From Phycisphaeraceae bacterium (lineage in GTDB: Bacteria; Planctomycetota; Phycisphaerae; Phycisphaerales; UBA1924): a stretch of DNA of 64,000 bases. This document shows, piece by piece, positions 48,245 to 57,019 of this stretch (positions are counted from its first letter, which is position 1; each line of letters begins with the position of its first letter). The notes under the pieces are model-generated. The model made no database searches. It was not told the DNA's origin and saw only the letters and a program-made list of their open reading frames with translations. The DNA lies in the NCBI GenBank assembly GCA_019636655.1, contig JAHBXB010000002.1:198537-262536 (forward strand), given 5' to 3'. A program made the translations under genes and the position numbers.

Positions 48245-49066
48245 ATGCTCCTCACTCTCGCGGCCAGTTCGTTCCGTGCCATGCTCCGCAAAGACCGCGC
48301 GGGGGCCAAGTCCCTCAAGCTCACCGACCTCCCCCGGTTCACGCGCGAGCAACTGGGCCTCTTCGGCCTCAACCTCTCCACCGACCTGCTCGTCGGCATG
48401 GATCTCTCGCAGCTCGATCAACTCCGCGACGCCGCCGACAAGGCCTCCTGCCCCTGCCTCGTCCTCATCGAGACCGATCCGCAGCCCTTCGGCTTCGCTG
48501 ACGACCGCGCCGACGCCGCGGTCGAGCGCATGATCCGCGTCGCCCGCGCCGCGAACCGCCTCGGCTGCAACGCCGCCGCGGTCTCCGTCGCCGCAGACGA
48601 CACCGACGACTGCCTCTCCGTCGCCGCCGACGCCCTGAAGGTCGCCCTTCGCGCCTGCGACAAGCTCGAGATCAACCTCCTGCTCGCCCCCCACAAGGGC
48701 CTCACCGAGAACCCCGACCGCCTCACCGAGCTGATCAAGAAGGTCGGCGGCTTCCGCATCGGCACCTTCCCCGATTTCCAGACCGCCTCCCTCGCCCCGG
48801 ACCCGATCTCCTACCTCCGGCGCCTCACCCCCTACGCCGCGGCCGTCTCCGCGTCGTGCGTCTCCTTCACCTCCAAGAAGGGTGAGGTCACCCACGCCCC
48901 CTACGATCTCATGGCCTATACCCAGACGGTGGCATCCGTCGGCTACACGGGTACACTGGCTATTGACTTCCGCGGCGAGGGCGACCCCGCCGCAGCGATC
49001 GCGCACGCCCGGGACACCCTCGACGCCGCCATCGGCGGCGCCACCCTGGAGTTGCCCGACGAATGA
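48245..49066 (+). CDS. TIM-barrel protein of the xylose-isomerase-like superfamily
   Basis: 273 aa from ATG 48245. Secondary-structure pattern and residues LVLIETDPQPFGFADDRADAAVERMIRVARAAN and VASVGYTGTLAIDFRGEGDP fit the sugar phosphate isomerase/AP endonuclease family 2 fold, often involved in sugar epimerisation. Canonical metal ligands are not all evident, so catalysis is uncertain. The ATG of cmk overlaps its stop (ATGA), so the two are coupled. Confidence 0.65.
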   Translation: MLLTLAASSFRAMLRKDRAGAKSLKLTDLPRFTREQLGLFGLNLSTDLLVGMDLSQLDQLRDAADKASCPCLVLIETDPQPFGFADDRADAAVERMIRVARAANRLGCNAAAVSVAADDTDDCLSVAADALKVALRACDKLEINLLLAPHKGLTENPDRLTELIKKVGGFRIGTFPDFQTASLAPDPISYLRRLTPYAAAVSASCVSFTSKKGEVTHAPYDLMAYTQTVASVGYTGTLAIDFRGEGDPAAAIAHARDTLDAAIGGATLELPDE

Positions 49067-49842
49067 CCGCATCGGCGACCCTTACCGATCGCTCGACTCC
49101 CACGGGAGAACCTGTGCGCCCGACCCGCCTCATTGTCACCATTGACGGGCCCGCCGGGACCGGCAAGACCTCCGTCGGCCGCGCCCTCGCACGCCGCCTC
49201 GGCCTCAAGTTCCTCGACACCGGCGCCATGTACCGCGCCGCCGCGGCCATCGGGCTCGATGAGGGCATCGTCACCCGCGAGGGCGAGGGCCCCGTCCGCA
49301 TCCGCGATGCCGCCCTGGTCGAAGCCGTCGCCCGCGCCGATCTCCACTTCGACTGGCAGGCCGATCCGCCCGCCCTCCACGCCTTCGGCCGCCCCATCAT
49401 GGGCCGCATCCGCGACAAAGATGTGACCGCCGTCGTCTCCCCCGTCTCCACCATCCCCGCCCTGCGCCACTTCATGGTGCAGGAGCAACTCCAGATCGCC
49501 GCGGCCCACCCGCTGCTCCTCACCGAGGGCCGCGACCAGGGCCGCTTCGTCTTCCCCGATGCCGAGGTGAAGTTCTTCCTCGAAGCCTCGGTCCAGGTCC
49601 GTGCCCGCCGTCGTGCCGAGGAACTCCGCGCCGCCGGCCGCACCGTCGATGAGGGCGCCGTCTTCCGCGACATCCAGGACCGCGACCTGCGCGACAAGTC
49701 CCGCATCGACAACCCCATGGTCCCCGCCACCGACGCCGTGCTCGTCGATACCTCGAACCTCACGTTCGACCAGGTCCTCGACCGCCTCGAACTCCTGGTC
49801 CACGCACGCACCGGCACGGCGTCCGCAGGCTCCCACCACTGA
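49063..49842 (+). CDS. cmk: Cytidylate kinase
   Basis: 259 aa; phosphorylates CMP/dCMP for pyrimidine nucleotide supply. Motifs: Walker A DGPAGTGKTSVGRALAR, CMP-binding LDTGAMYRAAAA, TEGRDQGRFVFPDAEVKFFLEAS, and RDLRDKSRIDNPM (lid/base-binding region). The usual GRDIGT is GRDQGR here. An N-terminal extension of about 20 residues precedes the P-loop. It overlaps the TIM-barrel gene; plsC lies downstream after two unrelated genes, a loosened version of the frequent cmk-plsC neighbourhood. Confidence 0.95.
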   Translation: MTASATLTDRSTPTGEPVRPTRLIVTIDGPAGTGKTSVGRALARRLGLKFLDTGAMYRAAAAIGLDEGIVTREGEGPVRIRDAALVEAVARADLHFDWQADPPALHAFGRPIMGRIRDKDVTAVVSPVSTIPALRHFMVQEQLQIAAAHPLLLTEGRDQGRFVFPDAEVKFFLEASVQVRARRRAEELRAAGRTVDEGAVFRDIQDRDLRDKSRIDNPMVPATDAVLVDTSNLTFDQVLDRLELLVHARTGTASAGSHH

Positions 49843-49917
49843 ACGCCCGCGATTCAGCTGGCCCGGCGTCGGTCATTGTGGGCCGTGCGGAAAACCTGTG
49901 ACATCAGGCGGAGACGC

Positions 49918-51627
49918 ATGCCCAGACATCCTCTCGCCGTGCTGCACAGCTCTGCTTACCCGGATCGACCTCGAGCGGCCGCACTCATCGCGGGGCTCTG
50001 CCTCGTCGCCGGCACCGCGGCAACTGCCACCCCACCGCCCCCTCAGCAGCCTGCCTCCGGCACTCCCGCAGAATCGCTGCCCCTGAATCTCGATCCCACA
50101 TTCCAGATAAGGCTCCCGGCAAGTTCGGTCTGCTTCTCTCCGGATGAATCCGTTGCGTACGTCCATCAAGCGGACACCGTAATCGATGTCTGGAGGGTGC
50201 TCGTCGGCTACTGGCCCGAAATCGGCGGCACACTCTCCGGTCTTATCTTCCTTCTTGCATTCTGGCGGTTCTCTCGTGTCCGGCGATCGCCGCAGCGCCG
50301 CGGCGCGCCGTGTTGCCGCCGGTGCGGCTACGACGTCACCCCGCAGGTGGTTCTCGACAAGAACCGCCGTCGTCCGCGCCCGATCGGCGCTCCGGGCGTC
50401 GTGTGCCCCGAGTGCGGGCACAGCCTGCATCGCCCCGCTCCGGTCATCGGCCGCAGCACACTCCGCCGCCTCGCGATCCCCGTCGTGCTCGCAGTCGCGA
50501 TTGTCGGAAGTTATACCACGCTGTGGATTGCCCGTGTGCCAAGGGTGAACGCCGCCTCGTCATGGCTGACCTGGCCCGGCCACAGTCTCGCCGCGTACGC
50601 AGCGAACCACGAAATCGGTTGGCTCTCCAACTGGTCACGAGATGGCGACATCGTGGCCGAAGTAGACCTCGCAAACGGCCAAGTAACTCGCACGATCACC
50701 GAGCGGTCCTGCAGGACATTCCGAAACATGTCGATCTCGCCCGACGGTGCCTCGCTCTTCTTGGATGGACCCGGACTCAACGAGATCACCCGCATCAGCG
50801 TTCGGACCGGACGAGCGATCGGCTCCATCGCCACGCCTTGGTGGGGAATGGACGATCATCTCCAGCGCCCCGTGATCATTGGATTCTCCGCCGATGGAAC
50901 CACCGCGTATGTCGAGCGGGTGTGCGACTCCACATGCGAGTCCGTGGTCTTCGCATGGCACCTGCCATCAGGAAGAGTCAGCGAAGCACTACGCACTGTC
51001 GCCCATTCCAGAACCAGCATACCTGCGGGATCGCGCCGCTTCCTGGTCCACAGTGGGACACCGACAACTCGATTTGTCTCTGTCCCAACCTTTTCCGAGG
51101 CATTCGTTACCGGCCGATACCAGGTTCGCTTGCACCAGCCAGGAGACCCCGATCGACTGCTTCCGATCACGCCGAACATCGACCCGCTCGCAATGCCCGC
51201 GCTGACGCCCGATGGCCGACAACTGCTCCTGGTAGTGGACCACCGCCTCGTTCTGACCATGAGCACCGAGACCGGCGGCGAGGTGAGCCGGTTTGGGATT
51301 GGCGCCGATCATGCGACCTGCCCTCTCACCCTCAGCACCGATGGGTCACTTCTAGCGGTCGGGCGCTTGGCGTCTGTCCGACTCCGTGACGTGCACCGCA
51401 GCCTCTGGCTCGCGCACATGCCAATCCCTTCCGGCCTTTACAATCCAAGGATCTCTCTCTCCTCTGGCGGACGCTGGCTGGGCGCAATATGTCAGTCAGG
51501 AGTTGCTCCTCCCTATGGATCCGAACTCCTCCGCTACGACCTCTCTCCAGCCCTCAATGCCAGACGCACACTCCCTTCCCCCGCCGCGCAACCTGCCGCT
51601 CCAACTCACGCTCCCATCACCCCATAA
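49918..51627 (+). CDS. Membrane protein with zinc ribbon and extracytoplasmic beta-propeller
   Basis: 569 aa from ATG 49918. N-terminal hydrophobic segment (AAALIAGLCLVAGTAAT), helix (IGGTLSGLIFLLAFWRF), cytoplasmic zinc ribbon (CCRRCGYDVTP...CPECGHSLHR), helix (LAIPVVLAVAIVGSYTTLW), then ~380 residues of WD40/PQQ-like propeller blades (MSISPDGASLFLDG; IGFSADGTTAYVE; LSTDGSLLAVGRL). The architecture joins an inner zinc module to an outer binding propeller, as if to pass a signal. Family not recognised; it shares the ribbon type with genes at 41, 43 and 51.7 kb. Confidence 0.7.
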   Translation: MPRHPLAVLHSSAYPDRPRAAALIAGLCLVAGTAATATPPPPQQPASGTPAESLPLNLDPTFQIRLPASSVCFSPDESVAYVHQADTVIDVWRVLVGYWPEIGGTLSGLIFLLAFWRFSRVRRSPQRRGAPCCRRCGYDVTPQVVLDKNRRRPRPIGAPGVVCPECGHSLHRPAPVIGRSTLRRLAIPVVLAVAIVGSYTTLWIARVPRVNAASSWLTWPGHSLAAYAANHEIGWLSNWSRDGDIVAEVDLANGQVTRTITERSCRTFRNMSISPDGASLFLDGPGLNEITRISVRTGRAIGSIATPWWGMDDHLQRPVIIGFSADGTTAYVERVCDSTCESVVFAWHLPSGRVSEALRTVAHSRTSIPAGSRRFLVHSGTPTTRFVSVPTFSEAFVTGRYQVRLHQPGDPDRLLPITPNIDPLAMPALTPDGRQLLLVVDHRLVLTMSTETGGEVSRFGIGADHATCPLTLSTDGSLLAVGRLASVRLRDVHRSLWLAHMPIPSGLYNPRISLSSGGRWLGAICQSGVAPPYGSELLRYDLSPALNARRTLPSPAAQPAAPTHAPITP

Positions 51628-51684
51628 GCCTCCGCACACGGCCAACAATCAACCACCCAACCGCCATCACACCGGACCCCGTCC

Positions 51685-52173
51685 ATGGACGTTGAGACCG
51701 ATCCGACTACCCCGCGCTCACCGCACGACTCGGAAGCCGAGGTGCTCGCGTTCCTAAGCGGCCGATCGGCCCCCTGCCCGCGCTGCGCCTACGACCTTCG
51801 CGATATCAGGACCGCCATGTGCCCGGAGTGCGGAGAGCCGCTGGTGCTGACGATCGGCTCGCCCCGGGCCCACTTCGGGTGGCTGGTGCTCGCCATGGCT
51901 CCCGGGTGCTTCTCCGGCGTCACCGCGGTCTTCGTCATGATCCCGATCGCCGTGGCCACGCTTCAGAACTTCCCCGGCCCGCCCTGGCCGATCGTGGCTG
52001 CCGATGCCTTCGGGTTCCTCAGCGCCGGCTCGGTCTGGCTGATGTACCGGCACCGGCACCGATTCATGTCCTGGGCCGCCCGCCGTCAAACTGCGTTCGC
52101 CGCGGCGGTCTGGGCCATCCATGTCCTGATGCTGGCGCTGGTCATCTTCTCCATGTGGTACCTGATCAGGTAG
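51685..52173 (+). CDS. Small zinc-ribbon membrane protein
   Basis: 162 aa. N-terminal zinc ribbon CPRCAYDLRDIRTAMCPECG (residues ~31-50), the planctomycete YDLR...CPECG type, followed by three membrane helices (FGWLVLAMAPGCFSGVTAVF; IVAADAFGFLSAGSVWLM; AAAVWAIHVLMLALVIFSMW). Function unknown. It lies between the propeller protein and plsC on the same strand. Confidence 0.7.
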   Translation: MDVETDPTTPRSPHDSEAEVLAFLSGRSAPCPRCAYDLRDIRTAMCPECGEPLVLTIGSPRAHFGWLVLAMAPGCFSGVTAVFVMIPIAVATLQNFPGPPWPIVAADAFGFLSAGSVWLMYRHRHRFMSWAARRQTAFAAAVWAIHVLMLALVIFSMWYLIR

Positions 52174-52201
52174 CCTCGCCCCGGGGATCACCTCCCTAGC
52201 A

Positions 52202-53035
52202 ATGTTCGACGCCGCGATCAGTGCCGATCAACCCCACCCCCCCACCTCGCCCGCGGCTACATTCCTGCTCATGCTCAAGACCGCTCCAGCACACGCAACC
52301 CGGACGATTCTCCAGCGTCTGGTCTACGATTTCTGCTGGCGTCTCTGCCTCACCATCCTCTCACTCCTTTACCGCCTCCGCATCGACGGCGCCGAGCACA
52401 TCCCCGATTCCGGCCCCCTCCTTGTCGTCGCCAACCACCAGTCCCATTTCGATCCCCCCGCCATCGGCATGGCCTTCCGTCGCCGCCTGCTCAACTTCCT
52501 CGCCCGCGAGGGGCTCTTCTCCAACAGGCTCTTCGGCTGGTTGATCCGCACGCTCGGTTCAATCCCCCTCTCCGAAACCCACGGCGACACCGGCGCGATG
52601 CGCACCAGCATCGACGCGCTCAAAGCCGGCAGCGCCCTCCTCGTCTTTCCCGAGGGCAGCCGCTGCAACGACGGCTCCATCGCCTCGTTCAAACGCGGCA
52701 TCTGGCTCCTGCTTTCCCGCGCCAAGTGCGATGTCCTCCCTGTCGCGATCGAGGGCGCCTTCGACGCCTGGCCCCGTACCCGTAAGAGCCCCCACCTCTT
52801 CGGCAGGCGCATCGCCATCCGCGTCGGACCGGTGATCCCGCACACCCAACTCGCCGCGATGAAGCCCGATGAGGGACTCGACTTCCTCCGCACCACCATC
52901 GACTCGCTCCGCCTCGCCGCCCGCGAACGGCTCCGCGCCGAATCCGGCGACCGCTACCCCGCGCGTGGCCCGGGCGATTCACCGGCGTCCACCGCCACCC
53001 CGACCATCACGCGGCCTGCGCCCGTCGCGCGCTGA
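52202..53035 (+). CDS. plsC: 1-acyl-sn-glycerol-3-phosphate acyltransferase (PlsC family)
   Basis: 277 aa from ATG 52202, or ATG 52271 (MLKTAPAHATRT). Acylates lysophosphatidic acid in phospholipid synthesis. The HX4D box (NHQSHFDPPAIG) and FPEGSRCNDG substrate box are intact, with LGSIPLSET before the latter. One N-terminal hydrophobic helix anchors it. The C-terminal ~40 residues are Ala/Pro/Thr-rich, beyond the usual fold. Confidence 0.92.
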   Translation: MFDAAISADQPHPPTSPAATFLLMLKTAPAHATRTILQRLVYDFCWRLCLTILSLLYRLRIDGAEHIPDSGPLLVVANHQSHFDPPAIGMAFRRRLLNFLAREGLFSNRLFGWLIRTLGSIPLSETHGDTGAMRTSIDALKAGSALLVFPEGSRCNDGSIASFKRGIWLLLSRAKCDVLPVAIEGAFDAWPRTRKSPHLFGRRIAIRVGPVIPHTQLAAMKPDEGLDFLRTTIDSLRLAARERLRAESGDRYPARGPGDSPASTATPTITRPAPVAR

Positions 53036-53236
53036 GCAACAACCTCCACCACCGCACGCTCCGTCTCGCGTGCCACACCGGATCACGTCAGATCCATCCC
53101 ATTCCGGCGTGTCGTCAATCTCCAAAGTCCCGGAACAACCCACCACTCCGGCAAGTTGGCCTTTGAATAGGCAGAGGCACGGCCGCCCTCACCGTAAGCC
53201 GCGCCTCGACGCCGCTACTTCAGAAAGGAGCCGCCA

Positions 53237-53407
53237 ATGCTCTACTGGGCCGCCGTCTTCTTCATCATCGCCATCATCGCCGCCGTCTTCGGATTCGGCG
53301 GCATCGCCGCCGGCGCGGTCGGCATCGCCAAGATCCTTTTCGTGGTCTTCATCATCCTCTTCCTCATTTCGCTGATCTTCGGCTTCGTCCGGCGGGTCCC
53401 GAAGTAG
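53237..53407 (+). CDS. DUF1328-family small membrane protein (YtjA-like)
   Basis: 56 aa, AGAAAGGAG ribosome site 7 bases before the ATG. It reads [20 protein letters not shown], then a Gly/Ala turn and a second helix ending FGFVRRVPK: two membrane helices in the standard DUF1328/YtjA length. Such proteins are common in Gram-negatives and often stress-associated; no function is established. Convergent with the ClC gene 24 bases away. A 200-base gap lies upstream with no recognised element. Confidence 0.85.
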   Translation: MLYWAAVFFIIAIIAAVFGFGGIAAGAVGIAKILFVVFIILFLISLIFGFVRRVPK

Positions 53408-53433
53408 CACGCAGCGCGGCGAGCCGGCGTGCT
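53406..53433. other. Hairpin between convergent DUF1328 and ClC genes
   Basis: AGCACGC (53406-53412) pairs with GCGTGCT (53427-53433), enclosing GGC-GA-GCC. It spans the stops of both genes. Without a T-run, it may be a bidirectional, factor-dependent end of transcription. Confidence 0.3.
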
Positions 53434-55036
53434 ACAGCCCCGTGCACAGCCGCGCCAACTCCGTCATCGCATCCGCGTTCCCCGCCGGCACCATCACCGT
53501 GATGTGATCCCCCGGCAGCACCTCGAGATCCGCCGCCGGGTGCAGCCACCGCCCGGCCCGCTCCACTCCCACCACCAGGCACCCGCGCGGAAACCCCGCC
53601 TGCGCGATCCTCTTCTCCGCCACCGGCGAGCCCGACTGCACGCCGATGTACACCGACCGCGCCTCCACCGTCGCCGCCTTCCCCCGCCGCTCCATGTCCT
53701 GCTCCATCAGCGCCTCGTACACCGGCCTGTCCCGCAGCGCCTCCGCCGTCAGGTACGCCACGATCGCCACCAGGCACAGCGGGAACAGCAGCGTGTAGCC
53801 CCCAGTCATCTCGCTGATCAGCACGATCCCCGTCATCGGCGCCCGCACCGACGACACGAAGAACGCTCCCATGCACAGCACCGAAAGCGCCGCGCTGTGC
53901 CCCGCAAGCGCCGGCGACACCCGCGGCAGGATCTCCGCGAACACCCCTCCCAGCAGCGTCCCAAGCACCAGCATCGGCGCAAAGATGCCGCCCGGCGGAC
54001 CCGATCCGTAGCTCGCCGCCGTCAGCAGGAACTTCATCCCCAGCAGCACCACCAGCGCCCAGATCCCCAGTTGCAGCTTCCCGGTCAGGATCGACTCCGC
54101 CAGCGCATGCCCACCCCCCGGCACCAGCGGCATCCACCACCCGATCAGCCCCGCGGCTGCGCACACCACCCCCGGCAGCGCCCACCGCGGCACCTTCTTC
54201 ACCTTGTACGAGAACGCCGTCGCCCCCAGCAGCGCCTTGTTGAACGCCACCCCGCCCACCCCCGCCACCAACCCCAGCACCACCACCCACGGCAGCAGCG
54301 ACACCGGGATCGGCTGTAGCCCCGTCACCTCGAATGACGGCACATCCCCCGAGAGCGAGTGCGCCACCAGCGTCGCGCACACCGCCGCCACCAGCCCGCC
54401 CGCCGCAGTTCTCGACGACAACTCCCGGTGCAGTTCCTCGATCACGAACACCAGCCCCGCCAGCGGCGCATTGAACGCCGCCGCCAGCCCCGCACCCGCA
54501 CCCGCCGACAGCAACTGCGGCACATCCGCCGCGGGCACCCGCAGCACCCGCGACACCACCTGCGCCACCGCCGCACCCATGTGCACCGTCGGCCCCTCGC
54601 GACCCAGCGACAGTCCCGCCCCGATCCCCAGCGCCCCACCGATGAACTTCACCGGCAGGATCCGCCGCCAATCCAGCGTCGCCGTGTGCAGCAGCACACC
54701 CTTGAGGTGCGGAATCCCGCTCCCCGCCGCCGAGGGCGCAAACCGCTGCGTAATCCACCCAACGAGGCTCCCCACCACCAGCCCCACCACCGGCAACACC
54801 GCCCATCCCCACGCAGGATGATCATGCAGAACCGCGAGCAGCGCGCTGCGCCCATGCTCCGCCCCCGTCACCGCGATCTTGAACGCCAGCGCGATCGCCC
54901 CGGACAGCAGCCCCACCACACCGGCCCTGAGGAAGTGCGCCTTCCGGCTCGACCGCGCCCGCGGCGATGGACCAAACTCAGCCGAATCCGCCGCGCCCTC
55001 GGCGACCTCCGGTTTCTCGTGCCGTGTGCCCGTCAT
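53432..55036 (-). CDS. ClC-family chloride channel or H+/Cl- exchanger with TrkA-C domain
   Basis: 534 aa from ATG 55036. Selectivity motifs: GSGIPH, GREGPTVHMGA (gating Glu present), PPGGIFAPML. The EE pair in FVIEELHRE corresponds to the exchanger proton glutamate region, so coupled H+/Cl- exchange is favoured over a simple channel. The C-terminal ~70 residues form a TrkA-C/RCK-C-like regulatory domain (FPRGCLVVGVERAGRW...VLPGDHITVMV). The upstream GTG 55066 would only add 10 residues. Precedes no related gene; next upstream is the TSUP transporter. Confidence 0.92.
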   Translation of the reverse strand: MTGTRHEKPEVAEGAADSAEFGPSPRARSSRKAHFLRAGVVGLLSGAIALAFKIAVTGAEHGRSALLAVLHDHPAWGWAVLPVVGLVVGSLVGWITQRFAPSAAGSGIPHLKGVLLHTATLDWRRILPVKFIGGALGIGAGLSLGREGPTVHMGAAVAQVVSRVLRVPAADVPQLLSAGAGAGLAAAFNAPLAGLVFVIEELHRELSSRTAAGGLVAAVCATLVAHSLSGDVPSFEVTGLQPIPVSLLPWVVVLGLVAGVGGVAFNKALLGATAFSYKVKKVPRWALPGVVCAAAGLIGWWMPLVPGGGHALAESILTGKLQLGIWALVVLLGMKFLLTAASYGSGPPGGIFAPMLVLGTLLGGVFAEILPRVSPALAGHSAALSVLCMGAFFVSSVRAPMTGIVLISEMTGGYTLLFPLCLVAIVAYLTAEALRDRPVYEALMEQDMERRGKAATVEARSVYIGVQSGSPVAEKRIAQAGFPRGCLVVGVERAGRWLHPAADLEVLPGDHITVMVPAGNADAMTELARLCTGL

Positions 55037-55100
55037 GGTTGTGTACAGAGGATAGCGCCGCCGCACGCCTCCCTCGCCCTTTCGCCCGTATCAACTCCCC

Positions 55101-55934
55101 TCACCACACTCCCGCCAGCTTCCCCGCCGCGCCCGCCAGCAGCACCGTGATCGCCACGCGCACCGCGCCCAGCGGCAGCGAGTGCGTCAGCCCCGCGCCG
55201 ATCCTCGCCCCGATCACCGCCGTCGGCGCCATCAGCCCCGCGAGCACCAGCGCCGTCACCGCCGAGTGCCCGTGCGCCGGCAGCGTCGCCAGTTTCGCGC
55301 CCGCCCCGAGCACCGACACCCCGAGCACCACCGCCGAACTCGTCGCCACCGCCTCCCGCACCCGCAGCCCGCACACCGCCTGCAGCATCGGCACCAGCAA
55401 CACCCCGCCGCCAAGCCCCAGCAGCCCCGACACGAACCCCATCACGAGCCCCGTTCCGACCAGCCGCCACGCCCGCGGCCCGCGCCCCGCCCGCACGCGC
55501 TCCGCCCGGCCCATCACCACCTGCCACGTGTTCCACACGCAGTACCCCGCGATGAACACCGCGAGCAGATACCGCAGCCCGTTCCCATCAAACCCGTTCG
55601 AGACCGCAACGCCCGCCACCACCGCCACCAGCGCCGACCCCATCAGCCCCGGCAGCAGATCGCCCCGCACCGCCCCGGCCGCGCGGTGCCGCAGCATCGC
55701 GGCCAGCCCATACACCGCGTTCACCGTCATCGCCGCCGCCATGTACAGATGGTGCACGCTCTGCGGCTCGCTCCCCATCGCCGCGTGCAGCCCCGGCAGA
55801 ATCACCATCGACCCACCAACCCCCGCCAGCCCACCCATCACCCCCGCCACCGCCCCCAGCCCGATGACCCCCAGCACCCCACCCGCCGACAACCCCGCCG
55901 CCCAACCACTTGCCAGCACCACGACTCCTCTCAT
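55101..55934 (-). CDS. TSUP (TauE/SafE) family transporter
   Basis: 277 aa with about eight membrane helices. The family fingerprint GAVAGVMGGLAGVGGSMVILPGL opens the first repeat and GFVSGLLGLGGGVLLVPMLQ the second. TSUP proteins export sulfite, sulfonates or other organosulfur anions, but substrate cannot be read from sequence. The start ATG 55934 follows directly on hydrophobic sequence. Isolated from sulfur genes here. Confidence 0.9.
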   Translation of the reverse strand: MRGVVVLASGWAAGLSAGGVLGVIGLGAVAGVMGGLAGVGGSMVILPGLHAAMGSEPQSVHHLYMAAAMTVNAVYGLAAMLRHRAAGAVRGDLLPGLMGSALVAVVAGVAVSNGFDGNGLRYLLAVFIAGYCVWNTWQVVMGRAERVRAGRGPRAWRLVGTGLVMGFVSGLLGLGGGVLLVPMLQAVCGLRVREAVATSSAVVLGVSVLGAGAKLATLPAHGHSAVTALVLAGLMAPTAVIGARIGAGLTHSLPLGAVRVAITVLLAGAAGKLAGVW

Positions 55935-55985
55935 CCACCACTTGTACCCGCAACCCCGCCGCGCCGCTTGGCATCGGCACAGTCG

Positions 55986-56390
55986 TCAAACCTGTCGACC
56001 ATCGCCCGTGCGTGGCCACGCCCCAAGCGCCGCCTCCAACGCCGTGATGAGCGCCGGCAGGTCATCCCTCACGGTCTTCACGAGTTCGGCATGGTCAATG
56101 CCCCAGTAGACATGAACGACGATGTTCCTCATGCCGACGATCTGCCGCCACGGAATCGGACCGACCCGTTCTCGCCCCTCCGATGTCAGCCGCGCCGCCG
56201 CCTCGCCGATCTCGGTAAAGCAGTTGACCAGCGCCCTCGATCGAACCATGTCCGCCGCCAGTGTGGCCGCATCATCCCCACCCACGACCGTCCGTGCATC
56301 CCGCGAGCACCTCAGCATGTGCTCGACACGCTTGCGGTCCTCTCGGGATGCCGCTCCCCCGCCTCCCGGCGCTGACGGGTCACGCTGCAT
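55986..56390 (-). CDS. hepT: HepT-family toxin (RNase-like, HEPN/DUF86)
   Basis: 134 aa from ATG 56390 with GGAGG upstream. HEPN-type helical protein with the catalytic RX4HXY motif (RNIVVHVYW, near residue 95), whose Tyr is the site that partner MntA modifies with AMP in characterised pairs. An unmodified HepT cuts RNA. The start overlaps the mntA 3' end by 11 bases. The first ~17 residues are Gly/Pro-rich and may be dispensable. Confidence 0.85.
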   Translation of the reverse strand: MQRDPSAPGGGGAASREDRKRVEHMLRCSRDARTVVGGDDAATLAADMVRSRALVNCFTEIGEAAARLTSEGRERVGPIPWRQIVGMRNIVVHVYWGIDHAELVKTVRDDLPALITALEAALGAWPRTGDGRQV

Positions 56391-56685
56391 CAAGCCTCCT
56401 CGCCCCAGCGAGCACCGCCGCCCGTTCCGACGCCGGCACACCTCCAAGCAGGGTCAAGTGAACACGCCGCCCGAGAAGATCGGACAGGTCCATCTGAAGA
56501 CCCCCGAGCGCCAGCAGTCCGACCGGCCGCTTGGGATCCGTCTCGACCAGCATGTCGATATCGCTGTCGTCCCGAAATCGATCGGTCAGGATCGACCCGA
56601 ACAGGTAGAGCCGCACAACCCCGGCGCGCTGGCACGCGGCAGCAATGCCCGCCAGGTCAAACGAAATGTCATGAAACCGCAGCAC
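56380..56685 (-). CDS. mntA: MntA-family nucleotidyltransferase antitoxin
   Basis: 101 aa from GTG 56685; no strong ribosome site, but the longer frame reaches into low-complexity Gly/Trp sequence. The nucleotidyltransferase motif GSX10DXD is exact (LFGSILTDRFRDDSDIDML). In characterised systems MntA attaches AMP to the HepT tyrosine and neutralises it. Located directly upstream of hepT with an 11-base overlap. Such pairs act in plasmid or genome maintenance and some in phage defence. Confidence 0.8.
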   Translation of the reverse strand: MLRFHDISFDLAGIAAACQRAGVVRLYLFGSILTDRFRDDSDIDMLVETDPKRPVGLLALGGLQMDLSDLLGRRVHLTLLGGVPASERAAVLAGARRLDAA

Positions 56686-57019
56686 AGCCAGCCATTCTAC
56701 AGGCCAACGCCGCCAGCCTCCGGCCCTCCAGCCCCCCCCATTCCCGCTGCCCCATCCCGGGGATCGCCCCGGACGACCCCACATTCCCGGACCCCTCCCC
56801 GCAACCCCCGCTTATCCCTCACATCCCAATCTCCGACGCACTCTTCATCCCCTCATTCGTACATCTTCTCGCGGGATTGGGATAGGCTTCCTCAGCCGCA
56901 GGACCGCGGCCGGAGCCGTCCCAGGACAGGGACCCATGCGTTTGCCCTCAGACCTGCCCGCCATGCCCTGACCCTCAGGGACCGCGCCCGGACCCCACGT
57001 CCTTCTGTCGGAGCGATAA
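56686..57019. other. 334-base gap, pyrimidine-rich on the + strand
   Basis: Between mntA and the 3D-domain gene. The first half (about 56700-56860) is strongly C/T-rich on the + strand. Toward the 3D gene lies a short inverted repeat, CCCTGA-CCC-TCAGGG. No ORF with coding character and no clear promoter; the 3D gene starts with GTG 57020. Confidence 0.5.
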
